A stretch of 64,000 bases of DNA. Source: Flavobacterium hibisci. Its GTDB lineage: Bacteria; Bacteroidota; Bacteroidia; Flavobacteriales; Flavobacteriaceae. Location: assembly GCF_020026925.1 (NCBI RefSeq), contig NZ_JAIQDW010000011.1, forward strand, positions 105,166 through 169,165. Direction: 5' to 3'. Within the stretch, counting starts at the first letter, position 1. Each line of letters starts with the position of its first letter. Position numbers and translations under genes: made by a program. Under the pieces are notes generated by a model that had not been told where the DNA came from, ran no database searches, and saw only the letters and a program-made list of their open reading frames with translations. This document shows, in pieces, positions 25,528 through 34,004 of this stretch.

Positions 25528-26682
25528 TTAAATTATAAATTCTGTCCATTTTTGAGTTGATTTTCCGGAGGCGATTACATTTTCTATAAAAGCCATTCCG
25601 CGTACACCATCTGCTGCTGTTGGAAAATCAAGCATGTTTTCTGTTGGTTCTTTGCCTTGTGATTTCGATTGTAAAGCCAGGGCAAAATTCTTGTATAAAT
25701 TCCCGAAAGCTTCCAGGTATCCTTCCGGATGCCCGCTTGGAATTCGGGTATTAAAAGCGGCAATTGACGATAAATATCCGTTTCCGGTACGATACAATTG
25801 AGCGGGGGCGTCCTGCCATTTTACAATTAAAGTGTTCGGCTCCATTTGGTGCCATTCCAGGCCGCCTTTTTCTCCATAAACTTTGATTTTTAAGCTGTTT
25901 TCTTCACCGGCGGCAATTTGGCTGGCTACCAAAACTCCATTGGCGCCGTTATCAAATTTAAGGAGTACATTTCCATCGTCATCCAGTCTTCGGTTGGCAA
26001 CTACAGTGTTGATGTCGGCACAAATCTGAGTTATTTTCAATCCTGAAATGTATTCTGCCAAGTGTGCTGCATGAGTTCCAATGTCTCCCATACAACCGCT
26101 GATTCCGCTTTTAGACGGATCTGTTCTCCATACAGCCTGTTTGTTTCCTGCATTTTCAAAGTCGGTGCTCAGCCAGCCTTGCGGATATTCAACCATTATT
26201 TTTCGAATGGCTCCAAAATCGTTTTCAGCTACCATTTTTCGGGCTTGTTTTACCATCGGATAACCGGCATAGGTATGCGTTAAACACAGATAAAGTCCTG
26301 TTTGTTTTACTTTTTGTTCCAATAATTTGGCTTCCGCTAAAGTCAGTGTCATCGGCTTGTCCAGAACAACGTGGAAACCATTTTCTAATGCCAGCATAGC
26401 AGGGGCAAAGTGGGCATGATTGGGTGTTACTATCGAAACAAAATCCATTCTTTCATCAGAAGGTAATTTTGCTTCGGTTTTAATCATTTGGTCATATGAT
26501 TCATAACATTTATCCTGAGGCAAACCCAATTCTTTACCGGATTCAAGGGATACATCAGGATTAGAACTAAAAGCACCACAATGCAGTTCTATTAAACCAT
26601 CCATGTTAGCTGCAATGCGATGAACTGCTCCAATAAAAGCATTTTTGCCACCGCCAATCATTCCCATTTTTAATTTTCTCAT
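25528..26682 (-). CDS. Gfo/Idh/MocA family oxidoreductase, cytoplasmic
   Basis: This 384-residue protein has no signal. The Rossmann start is KMGMIGGGKNAFIGAVHR. Next come VSIVTPNHAHFAPA, then VVLDKPMTLTLAEA, with the catalytic DKP Lys, and the C-terminal dimer domain with CMGDIGTHAAHLAEYISG (Asp and His of the active site). It is expected to be an NAD(P)-dependent sugar or inositol dehydrogenase/reductase. Its place between the GMC gene (17 nt) and a cytoplasmic barrel protein gene (10 nt) suggests reduction of a keto-sugar after import; this is inference. Confidence 0.9.
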   Translation of the reverse strand: MRKLKMGMIGGGKNAFIGAVHRIAANMDGLIELHCGAFSSNPDVSLESGKELGLPQDKCYESYDQMIKTEAKLPSDERMDFVSIVTPNHAHFAPAMLALENGFHVVLDKPMTLTLAEAKLLEQKVKQTGLYLCLTHTYAGYPMVKQARKMVAENDFGAIRKIMVEYPQGWLSTDFENAGNKQAVWRTDPSKSGISGCMGDIGTHAAHLAEYISGLKITQICADINTVVANRRLDDDGNVLLKFDNGANGVLVASQIAAGEENSLKIKVYGEKGGLEWHQMEPNTLIVKWQDAPAQLYRTGNGYLSSIAAFNTRIPSGHPEGYLEAFGNLYKNFALALQSKSQGKEPTENMLDFPTAADGVRGMAFIENVIASGKSTQKWTEFII

Positions 26683-26699
26683 ATTTAAATAATCCTAAT

Positions 26700-28403
26700 C
26701 TAAATGTTTTTTTTCTTTAATTCTTTTACAGCGTAATCCACAGCTCTGGCAGTTAAGGCCATGTAGGTCAGGGAAGGATTTTGACAAGCACTTGATGGCA
26801 TACATGAACCATCAGTAACAAAAACATTGTTTACTTCGTGCATCTGGTTCCATTTGTTCAGGACAGATTCTTTTGGGTCATTTCCCATTCGGGCTGTTCC
26901 CATTTCATGAATAGTCATTCCCGGATAACAGCCATTATCGTACGCTTTTACATTTTTGGCACCGGCAGCTTCAAGCATTTCTGCAGCGTCATACATCATA
27001 TCCTCGCGCATTTTGGCTTCATTGTCTTTGTATTCACAGTCTATTGCCAATACAGGCTGTCCCCATTTGTCTTTTTTAGTATGGTCGATGTACACTTTGT
27101 TTTCATAATAAGGAAGCATTTCTCCAAAACCACCCAATCCCATAGTCCATGATTCTGCCGGTCTGGATAAAATTTCTTTGAAATCCCCGCCAAAGTCTAA
27201 TTCGGCTACTTCTTTATGCCAATGGCCTCTGCTTGCTGCGCCCTGGTATCCAAAGCCTCGCAAGTAATCTCTTTTGTCACCATTAAAGTTCTGGTATCTC
27301 GGAATGTAAATACCGTTTGCTCTTCTTCCATAAGTGTATTTATCCTCAAAACCTTCAACAGTTCCTTCGGCACCACATCTAAAATGGTGGTCCATTAAAT
27401 TGTGTCCAAGGTGCCCGCTGCCATTACCCAAACCATTCGGATGCGCTTCTGATGTTGAGTTCAGTAAAATAAAAGTGGAACCTAAAGTTGATCCATTAAC
27501 GAAAACAATTTTGGCATAAAATTCCATGCTTTCATTAGTCTCGCTATCGATAACCATTACGCCTTTTGCTTTTTTAGTCTCTTTATCATAAATAATGTGA
27601 TTGACAATCGAGTAGGGGCGAACCGTTAATTTTTTTGTAGCCATTGCTGCTGGTAAGGTAGAGGACTGCGTACTAAAATAAGCGCCAAAAGGACAGCCTC
27701 TGCTGCATAAGTTTCTATACTGGCAGCTGCCTCTTCCTAAGTGAGGGACAGTCAGGTTTGCTGAACGGCCAATGGTTAAAATCCGGGATTTGTTATAATG
27801 TTTTTCGATGCGTTCTTTTACGGATTTTTCAACACAGTTCATTTCCATAGGAGGTAAAAACTGACCATCAGGCAACAAAGGCCAGCCTTCATTCTGCCCG
27901 CTGATGCCTGCAAATTTTTCTACATAATCGTACCATGGTGCAATATCTTTATAGCGGATTGGCCAGTCATTTCCGTGGCCATCTTTTATATTATCTTCAA
28001 AATTCAGATCACTGAAACGATAACTTTGCCGTCCCCACATTAAAGATTTTCCGCCCACATGAAATCCTCTGTACCAATCAAAACGTTTGTCTTCGGTATA
28101 AGGACATTCTAAGTCGTTTACCCACCAGCTTTCATTAGCTTGCTGGTAGGGATAATCCCTGGTTTGTACCGGATGTGTTCTCTTTTGTTCCTGGGTTAAT
28201 TGTCCGCAATAGGCTATTTCCCACGGCGCTTTCATTGCGGAATCATAGTCTTTAATGTGTTCTATGTTTTTACCGCGTTCTAACATCAGGACCTTTAGGC
28301 CTTTTTGCGTTAATTCTTTAGCAGCCCAACCGCCACTTATTCCTGAACCTATAACAATGGCGTCATAAGTATTTTGTTTCTTTAAGTCGGTATTGATATT
28401 CAC
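26700..28403 (-). CDS. GMC family FAD-dependent oxidoreductase (sugar dehydrogenase subunit)
   Basis: This 567-residue protein has a Rossmann FAD site near the N-terminus (AIVIGSGISGGWAAKEL, LMLERG), the MWGRQSY loop, a Cys-rich stretch (CQYRNLCSRGCPFGAYFS) found in membrane-linked gluconate/fructose dehydrogenase-type GMC proteins, and the C-terminal motif HEMGTARMG ... CQNPSLTYMALTARA with the active-site His/Asn pair. It has no signal peptide of its own; export together with its Tat-bearing small subunit is the known mode for this group. The small-subunit gene lies 45 nt upstream. It probably oxidises a sugar or glycoside hydroxyl (C3 in LacA-like enzymes). Confidence 0.9.
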   Translation of the reverse strand: MNINTDLKKQNTYDAIVIGSGISGGWAAKELTQKGLKVLMLERGKNIEHIKDYDSAMKAPWEIAYCGQLTQEQKRTHPVQTRDYPYQQANESWWVNDLECPYTEDKRFDWYRGFHVGGKSLMWGRQSYRFSDLNFEDNIKDGHGNDWPIRYKDIAPWYDYVEKFAGISGQNEGWPLLPDGQFLPPMEMNCVEKSVKERIEKHYNKSRILTIGRSANLTVPHLGRGSCQYRNLCSRGCPFGAYFSTQSSTLPAAMATKKLTVRPYSIVNHIIYDKETKKAKGVMVIDSETNESMEFYAKIVFVNGSTLGSTFILLNSTSEAHPNGLGNGSGHLGHNLMDHHFRCGAEGTVEGFEDKYTYGRRANGIYIPRYQNFNGDKRDYLRGFGYQGAASRGHWHKEVAELDFGGDFKEILSRPAESWTMGLGGFGEMLPYYENKVYIDHTKKDKWGQPVLAIDCEYKDNEAKMREDMMYDAAEMLEAAGAKNVKAYDNGCYPGMTIHEMGTARMGNDPKESVLNKWNQMHEVNNVFVTDGSCMPSSACQNPSLTYMALTARAVDYAVKELKKKNI

Positions 28404-28448
28404 GATGTCTTCTGATAAATTAGTAAAAATGAGTTAAGGCGCTTTTAC

Positions 28449-29012
28449 TTATATTGCCCAGGCTTTCTGTCCGGGTTTATAGTCTACATTTCCATCATAT
28501 TTCCCGGGTATAGGCAAATATTCTCTAGCCATTGTACAGCCAATTTCTGAAGAGAAGTATCCTAAAAGAGTTAAATCTCTGGCGATTAAAAAGAATGACG
28601 GTTCTCTGTTATTGTCTATCGTTTCTTGTTTTAGTTCATTCATGAGTTGGTTTTTCTCTGCGCTGCTAAGACTTAAGAATTCTTTATTGAATTTAGTTCT
28701 GCATTTTGCCAGCATATCTTCAAAACCTTTTTTAAAGATTTTTTGAAGATTTGATGGGTAACAGTCCTCTATAATCAATGGAATTAAAGTCCCAACGCCA
28801 GCTGCTTTTGCTCCGGGAGAGTTTGCAGTTGTGGGTAAAATAATTTCGGCAAATTCGGCAAAAATTTCTTCATCTGTAGCTAAAAACGAATAGGCATAAT
28901 TCTGTTCGGGATTGTATACAGTAAAACTTTCAAATAAAACACCCATTGTTGTAGCAGAGATTGCTCCACCCATCAAATAAGCCATCTTTTTTAGTGCTTC
29001 TCTTCTTTCCAT
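28449..29012 (-). CDS. Gluconate 2-dehydrogenase subunit 3 family protein
   Basis: This 187-residue protein has a Tat-like N-terminus (MERREALKKMAYLMGGA). The body matches the small subunit family: FLATDEEIFAEFAEIILPTT, SPGAKAAGVGTLIPLII and FSSEIGCTMAREYLPIPGKY. Such subunits guide the GMC catalytic subunit to the periplasm. This is the first gene of the ten-gene operon, with a well-formed promoter at 29043-29073. Confidence 0.9.
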   Translation of the reverse strand: MERREALKKMAYLMGGAISATTMGVLFESFTVYNPEQNYAYSFLATDEEIFAEFAEIILPTTANSPGAKAAGVGTLIPLIIEDCYPSNLQKIFKKGFEDMLAKCRTKFNKEFLSLSSAEKNQLMNELKQETIDNNREPSFFLIARDLTLLGYFSSEIGCTMAREYLPIPGKYDGNVDYKPGQKAWAI

Positions 29013-29042
29013 TCCAAAATATTAAAAATACGGTGTAAATAT

Positions 29043-29073
29043 TAAAGATAATTTAATTATCAATACTTTACAA
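29043..29073 (-). promoter_or_regulatory. Promoter of the ten-gene GMC operon
   Basis: On the minus strand TTG (29073-29071), a 20-nt spacer and TATCTTTA (29050-29043) closely match the Bacteroidota consensus TTG-N19-21-TAnnTTTG, 30 nt before the ATG at 29012. The rest of 29074-29500 is AT-rich and I see no gene there. Confidence 0.55.
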
Positions 29074-29500
29074 TAATAATAAAAAAAGAGTTATATTTTT
29101 ATTTTAAAACTTAATTAATTGTTTAAAATTAATAATCCTCATGTAATAAAACGTTTTAGTAATTATTTTTAAAAACATGTGACGTCAGTTAGGAATAAGT
29201 AAGAAAGAATGTAAAATTTTAAGAATGTTTTTTTAGAACAAATGACGTATGGTGGATTTTTTAGTCGTTTTATACTTGTTAAAAATAAAGTGATTTAATC
29301 TGATTCGTCATTTGTAATATTGGAAGGGAGGTTAGGTGGTATTGTAAATCCTTCGGTTTTATTGTTGAAAATTATGTATTCGCTATGCTGGATTGGGTGA
29401 AATTTATTTTTAAATTAAAGCGATCTTGTTTTTGATTTTATAATATTGGGTAAAATACAGGCAAAACATAAAATGAATAAAAGAATATCAAGAATAGAAA

Positions 29501-29790
29501 ATGAAGTGGAGGACAGAAATTGTGGAAAAGGTTGCAGTAGAAAACCTTGAAGAGTTTTCTTCAGTAGAAGAACTTGGTCAGGAATTATTGCTCAAATATA
29601 TGCTCTGCCGGAAACAATTTCTAAACTGAAGAAAGTTAAAAAAATATGTCTTTATGGAAGTAGGTTAAAGCGTATCCTGCCAGAAATTGGAGAGATGCAT
29701 GCGCTTGAATACTTTAATCCTTATGCTTCATATGATTTGCATTGGTTTTCTTATGAAATAACAAATTGTAAAAATCTTAAAGATAGTAGG
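29501..29790 (+). pseudogene. Broken leucine-rich repeat protein gene
   Basis: From the ATG at 29501 the frame reads MKWRTEIVEKVAVENLEEF ... VEELGQELLLKY and would soon stop. After loss of one base near 29596 the reading continues in another frame as YALPETISKLKKVKKICLYG, RILPEIGEMHALEYF, SYDLHWFSYEITNCKNLKD. This is a familiar flavobacterial small LRR protein with an LPETI..LKxLxxLxLYGS repeat and DLHWFPYEI segment. The usual end of the family is missing: at about 29790 the sequence changes to an IS30 transposase fragment. So the gene has both a frameshift and a 3' break. Confidence 0.75.
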
Positions 29791-30127
29791 TGTTTAAAAA
29801 GACTTTTAGAAAACTTTCTGGCAACTTAAAACTGTCTTTGACCTATGACAACGGAACAGAGATGGCGCAACACAAAACTTTTACTAAAAACTGCAAAGTA
29901 AAAGTCTATTTTGTCCATCCCTATAGTCGTTGGAAAGACCAGTAAATGAGAATACAAATGGATTAATTAGAGACTATTTTCCCAAAGGAACTGACTTTAA
30001 TCTAATACAAAAAAAACAGCTCAAAGAAGTACAAAATCAGCTTAATGAAAGAACTAGAAAAAACCTGGAATATGAATCAATAATAAATACAATTAGCAGA
30101 TTATATATGAATCAAAATTTTATTTAA
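29791..30127 (+). mobile_element. IS30-family transposase fragment, frameshifted
   Basis: Translation from about 29791 gives KLSLTYDNGTEMAQHK and KVKVYFVHPYSRW, then, after loss of one G at about 29932, ERPVNENTNGLIRDYFPKGT and KQLKEVQNQLNERTRKNL. These are the second catalytic Asp (YDNGTE) and the catalytic Glu (NENTNGL) of an IS30 DDE domain. The first Asp, the N-terminal DNA-binding part and recognisable terminal inverted repeats are absent, so this is a dead remnant. It interrupts the LRR pseudogene. Confidence 0.82.
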
Positions 30128-30180
30128 TAATTTGCTAAATTCAAATCCCAGGTTATTGGCGTTATGCATTTTTCTAGAAT

Positions 30181-31941
30181 TTATTTTACGATAACTTTTT
30201 TAGTAATAAGTTTTGCATTCTCTTTTTCGATTACAATAAAATAGATCGCTGGAGAGAGATTACTACAATCCACTGCCAAAGTACAATTACCTATTGCAAA
30301 TTTTTGAGAAGCTATGTCTTTAACCGCAGCCCCACTAGAATCAACTAATCGGACAGTTATATTTTGTTCTTTTTCATTGTAAAACTCTAAATTTGTATTG
30401 CCATCAATAGTTGGGTTAGGAAATACGATTATTTCAGTTTCGTCCGATTCAATTTGCGTTACAAATTCTTTTGATGTTGCCATACGATTGGTAGTAGCTG
30501 CAAATGCAATATAACCATTACAATGCATCATTTGGCTGCTTCCGCCACCACCACAAGTGTTGTTGGAATAAAATGCTGTATTAACCGTTTGATTTTCGGC
30601 TTGTAAAACCGCACTATCCACTTGCAAATAATCTACTTCTACATCTCTATTTGCAATATCATTTACAACTTCTAGACGTACAGCACCTGTAGTTGTTGAC
30701 GACGTGCTATAATTTGCAAAAGCCGTAGTGAGGTTGTATGTATCAATTACATTTCCGTTGATTCGCAATTGTAATTGAGCACCAGTAGCAGTACCACGAG
30801 CTCTAGTTACAAAATTACGAGTTGTCACAGTAGTGCCACAACCACCAAATGGAGCTGGTGCAGGACAACAAGAAAGCGATGGGCGACCGCTTAAATAAGA
30901 TTTTAACCATGTCATTGCTGGGCGATCTGCAAAATTTCCATAAACTAATCCAGAATCAGTTCCGCCAGCACCAGAGGCACCATTACCATTGATCCAAGTT
31001 TTGCCTTGAATATAGCCCCATAATGTAATACCGGCTACTCTTGGATGTTCCCAGGCTACTGGAATTAGACTAGCGTAAACATCTCTTTGTTTGGTCTCGT
31101 TAGGATTAGCTGGTTGGTCAAACTCAGTAATATGAATTGGAACACCAGTTTTTGCCCAGATTTCATCGATACATGCTTTAAAATTTGCAGCAGTTAAATT
31201 TTCAATACCATGTGCCTGTAAACCTACACCATCAATCAGATTTTTTGTTCCATTTGTAAGGTTTGGAGCATTTTTTACAGCATTTACCATCGCAATATAA
31301 GGTGCTCGACAGTTGTTCCAGTTCATTTCTACATTGTATTCATTAATCAATAACGTAGCATTTGGAAAATTTTTTCTAGCCAATTGAAAGCACCAAATTA
31401 CCCAACCATATTGATTATTGATGTCACCTGCATTGGCTGGTTCTGCTCGATAACCTGCAGTAAGAGCAGCCTTATAATTAGCTGTCATTGGGGTATTTAC
31501 TGGCTCATTTAATACATCAATCATTTTTAGACCGCCCAAAGGGTTGTAATGGTCAGCTGTGGCTTTTATGAAGGCTTGTACCGAAGCTTGTATCGTTGCT
31601 GTACTAGCACTTGCAACCCAACCTGGTGTTTGAGCACCCCAAACTAAAGTATGAAACTTGAATAGTCCGCCGCTGTTTTTGGCTTGATTGTAAGATACAT
31701 CCGAACCAGACCAATTGTAAACGCCTTTTGTGCCTTCAATTGAGCCCCATTTTGAAGCATTTTCACTGGTAGTCTGATTCCAAAATGTATTGTAATTACT
31801 TGGAACACTGCTTTGAATGATATTTCCAAAGTATTTTCCTTTACATTTTGCCAATTGAGCTTGCGCATTATTGCCCAATACTATACCTACTATCACTAAC
31901 AATAACCACTGAATTCTAATTAAAATTCTATTGTTTTTCAT
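30181..31941 (-). CDS. GH10 endo-beta-1,4-xylanase with carbohydrate-binding and T9SS domains
   Basis: This 586-residue protein has a signal peptide (WLLLVIVGIVLGNNAQAQ). Residues of about 35-345 form a GH10 barrel: FGNIIQSSVPSNYNTFWNQ, FKFHTLVWGAQTPGW, acid/base Glu in DVLNEPVN, VGLQAHGI, nucleophile Glu in PIHITEFDQPA, and LWGYIQGKTW. About 365-490 is a Cys-rich beta-sandwich (TRNFVTRARGTATGAQLQLR, DVEVDYLQVD, CGGGGSSQMMHCNGYIAF) like the calcium-dependent xylan-binding CBM36/CBM60 group. The last 75 residues are a type A T9SS sorting domain (VFPNPTIDGNTNLEF). The GH62 gene lies 50 nt upstream. It is expected to be secreted and to cut xylan backbones. Confidence 0.92.
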   Translation of the reverse strand: MKNNRILIRIQWLLLVIVGIVLGNNAQAQLAKCKGKYFGNIIQSSVPSNYNTFWNQTTSENASKWGSIEGTKGVYNWSGSDVSYNQAKNSGGLFKFHTLVWGAQTPGWVASASTATIQASVQAFIKATADHYNPLGGLKMIDVLNEPVNTPMTANYKAALTAGYRAEPANAGDINNQYGWVIWCFQLARKNFPNATLLINEYNVEMNWNNCRAPYIAMVNAVKNAPNLTNGTKNLIDGVGLQAHGIENLTAANFKACIDEIWAKTGVPIHITEFDQPANPNETKQRDVYASLIPVAWEHPRVAGITLWGYIQGKTWINGNGASGAGGTDSGLVYGNFADRPAMTWLKSYLSGRPSLSCCPAPAPFGGCGTTVTTRNFVTRARGTATGAQLQLRINGNVIDTYNLTTAFANYSTSSTTTGAVRLEVVNDIANRDVEVDYLQVDSAVLQAENQTVNTAFYSNNTCGGGGSSQMMHCNGYIAFAATTNRMATSKEFVTQIESDETEIIVFPNPTIDGNTNLEFYNEKEQNITVRLVDSSGAAVKDIASQKFAIGNCTLAVDCSNLSPAIYFIVIEKENAKLITKKVIVK

Positions 31942-31991
31942 AATTATGTCTTTTTATGTTTTTTATTAAAATTGTGTGTAATCTTTATTTC

Positions 31992-33005
31992 TTAAAAGTT
32001 TTGCATTAATCCTAAATCGTAAGGAATTTTGATATAACTACCAAAATTTCCATTTACCACACCTTGTATAAGGACTTCACAACGATCAATATTGTTTATT
32101 TCCATTAATTGATTGTTTCCTGAACGCAATATTTCACCATGTGAAATCTGATCAGTCCAATGCTCACTCCGTTCTGTTAAGTTTGCTTTTGTAGCCCATG
32201 TTTCGGAAACTTTAGTCCATGTTCCGTTAAGCGTAGTAGCCGACCAAAGCTCGAAGTATCTTGCAGCATCTTCGACCATCATATAAAATTTACCATCTGC
32301 TTTGTTTTTATATACATGAGGGGCTTCAAAAGTATTTGTTGCAGCAATTGTTGGCGCTTCCCAACCATTTGGAAAATTAGCGATCGTAGTTCTACGTCTT
32401 TTAATATTATTCGAACCATCTTGTGCAGAATAAAAACAATATACATGGCTATTGTCAGCAATGCACCAAAAGTCGATACCGTCACTAAACCCCATTGTTT
32501 TACCTGCTGCCCAACCTCCGTAATTGGATACACTAGTATTGGTAGAATATGTGGCGCCTAAACCCGATTGATATATTAAATACCATTTTCCTTTTACAGG
32601 AAAGTTGAATACTTGCGGAGCACAAAAATATCCCCCACCATTTAACGAATTCATAAACCTGCGGGGATCGGCTTTCATATTGAATAATGAGACTGTGTTT
32701 ACATAACCCATCTTCCAATTCTTTCCATCTGTACCGGTATAAAACACATGCCATTTGCCACCGTCGTAAACAAGTGTTGGATCTTTTACGGCAACAGATT
32801 CAAAAGAACCCGCTGCACCTTGTTCAAAAATTTTGCCTGTAACACTCCATTTTGGACTTAAAATTACACTGACTTTTGCGTTTTTTTCAGTTTTACCGAT
32901 GACCTCTGCTGAGGAAATGACTTCATCAGGTTTACTACAACTACATGCCATAATCACAAAGGAAGTTATAGCAAATTTTAATAAATTGTTTTTTTGATTT
33001 TTCAT
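31992..33005 (-). CDS. GH62 alpha-L-arabinofuranosidase lipoprotein
   Basis: This 337-residue protein has a lipoprotein signal (SFVIMACSCSKP). The body is a five-bladed propeller of the GH62 type: LSPKWSVTGKIFEQ, VKDPTLVYDGGKWHVFYTG (catalytic-base Asp), CAPQVFNFPVKGKWYLIYQ, YCFYSAQDGSNNIKR, FEAPHVYKNK (candidate acid Glu), MMVEDAARYFELW, and QISHGEILRSGNNQLMEIN. GH62 enzymes remove arabinose side chains from arabinoxylan. The family is best known from fungi and actinobacteria. With the GH10 xylanase downstream it forms a two-gene xylan locus. Confidence 0.92.
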   Translation of the reverse strand: MKNQKNNLLKFAITSFVIMACSCSKPDEVISSAEVIGKTEKNAKVSVILSPKWSVTGKIFEQGAAGSFESVAVKDPTLVYDGGKWHVFYTGTDGKNWKMGYVNTVSLFNMKADPRRFMNSLNGGGYFCAPQVFNFPVKGKWYLIYQSGLGATYSTNTSVSNYGGWAAGKTMGFSDGIDFWCIADNSHVYCFYSAQDGSNNIKRRRTTIANFPNGWEAPTIAATNTFEAPHVYKNKADGKFYMMVEDAARYFELWSATTLNGTWTKVSETWATKANLTERSEHWTDQISHGEILRSGNNQLMEINNIDRCEVLIQGVVNGNFGSYIKIPYDLGLMQNF

Positions 33006-33028
33006 AATATTTTTAGGAATTAACTTAC

Positions 33029-33061
33029 CAAATGTAATGAATAAAATTATTTAAAACGCAA
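33029..33061 (-). promoter_or_regulatory. Candidate promoter of the GH62-GH10 genes
   Basis: On the minus strand TACATTTG (33036-33029) fits the -7 consensus, with TTTG starting 22 nt further upstream (TTG at 33061-33059), 23 nt before the ATG. Confidence 0.5.
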
Positions 33062-33179
33062 ATAATTTATATAAAAATTAAACTATTGTTTTGTAAACAA
33101 GCTTTTTATGTAAAAATCATAAAAAAAAATAATAAAATATTGAAATAAAAGTATTTGTAAATTTTGACAAAATCATCAA

Positions 33180-33400
33180 AAAAAACACCCAATTACGTAT
33201 CCAATTATACTTCAGTTTAAAGGAACTCAAACGCTCTTAAAGCCAGATTTTACGAAAGGTTACAATGTAAAATTATCTCGAAGCTAAGAAGCAAAAATGA
33301 GATCAAAGACATCAATACGTTTTAAATTACCAAAGGAGAAACCGATATCATTTATGTTTGGAATGGTAGTTGGCAAATTGCAACCTACAATGAGAACTAA
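33180..33400 (+). pseudogene. Possible degraded gene remnant
   Basis: Short readable pieces in different frames are interrupted by stops: KGTQTLLKPDFTKGYNVKL near 33219, and NEIKDINTF, a TAA at 33323-33325, then ITKGETDIIYVWNGSWQIA ending at a TAA at 33398-33400. The last piece looks like the C-terminus of a real protein. I do not recognise the family. I see nothing else coding in 33062-33520. Confidence 0.3.
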
Positions 33401-33520
33401 AGCATTTTCATGATTTTAACATACAAGTTAAGAAACATTTACAGGATTCGAACCAGAAAACTCAACAATCATAAGGGTTTGTTAGTCACTCTAAAATATC
33501 GAATCTTTTGTCGGACCAGA

Positions 33521-33566
33521 AAAAAAGCCTGCAAAATATACACTTTGCAGGCTTTCATTTTTTTAA
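33521..33566 (-). terminator. Terminator of the tRNA genes
   Basis: AAAGCCTGCAAA at 33524-33535 pairs with TTTGCAGGCTTT at 33544-33555. On the minus strand it is followed by a T-run, just after tRNA-Leu. Confidence 0.8.
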
Positions 33567-33568
33567 AG

Positions 33569-33651
33569 TGACCATGGAGGGATTTGAACCCTCACGCCCT
33601 TGCGAGCACCACCCCCTCAAGATGGCGAGTCTACCGTTTCTCCACATGGCC
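33569..33651 (-). tRNA. tRNA-Leu (anticodon GAG)
   Basis: The minus strand folds as a type II tRNA: acceptor stem GGCCATG/CATGGTC, D arm with GGTAGAC, anticodon stem CCATC/GGTGG around loop TTGAGGG (anticodon GAG), long variable arm, T arm GGTTCAAATCC and discriminator A. The long variable arm and discriminator A agree with leucine. The 3' CCA is not encoded. Confidence 0.92.
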
Positions 33652-33656
33652 GAAAA

Positions 33657-33693
33657 AGAAAAAAGGTCAAGTAACTTAATACTCGACCTTTTG
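33657..33693 (-). terminator. Hairpin between tRNA-Lys and tRNA-Leu
   Basis: AAAAGGTC at 33661-33668 pairs with GACCTTTT at 33685-33692, and on the minus strand the hairpin is followed by CTTTTTTC. It may be an internal terminator or a processing hairpin. Confidence 0.45.
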
Positions 33694-33766
33694 TGACCCG
33701 ACTGGGGCTCGAACCCAGGACCCCATCATTAAAAGTGATGTGCTCTACCGACTGAGCTATCGAGTC
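33694..33766 (-). tRNA. tRNA-Lys (anticodon TTT), copy nearer tRNA-Leu
   Basis: The minus strand gives a 73-nt cloverleaf: acceptor GACTCGA/TCGGGTC, D arm AGCTCAGTCGGTAGAGC, anticodon stem CATCA/TGATG with loop CTTTTAA (anticodon TTT), T arm GGGTTCGAGCCC and discriminator A. CCA is not encoded. It is identical to the copy at 33806-33878. Confidence 0.95.
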
Positions 33767-33805
33767 ATTGCTTCAAGAAACTTAATTTGTTAATCACAAA
33801 ATTTG

Positions 33806-33878
33806 TGACCCGACTGGGGCTCGAACCCAGGACCCCATCATTAAAAGTGATGTGCTCTACCGACTGAGCTATCGAGTC
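33806..33878 (-). tRNA. tRNA-Lys (anticodon TTT), promoter-proximal copy
   Basis: The 73-nt sequence and fold match the tRNA-Lys at 33694-33766 base for base. It is first in the transcript, with a promoter at 33902-33933. Confidence 0.95.
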
Positions 33879-33901
33879 ATTATGTTTCTTGAACGCGGGT
33901 G

Positions 33902-33933
33902 CAAATATAAGGAGTTTATTTTATTATTTCCAA
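33902..33933 (-). promoter_or_regulatory. Promoter of the tRNA cluster
   Basis: On the minus strand TTG (33933-33931), a 21-nt spacer and TATATTTG (33909-33902) fit the Bacteroidota promoter consensus very well, 23 nt before the first tRNA. Confidence 0.7.
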
Positions 33934-34004
33934 GCAAAATTATTATAAATTTGTCTTTTTTTAACCAAATCTCACAATGCCTTAGTTTATAAGGTTTTAT
34001 TAAA

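Noticed and set aside
33508..33696. A plus-strand open frame of 62 codons
   Set aside because: It runs across the terminator and tRNA-Leu gene on the other strand, so it is not a gene.
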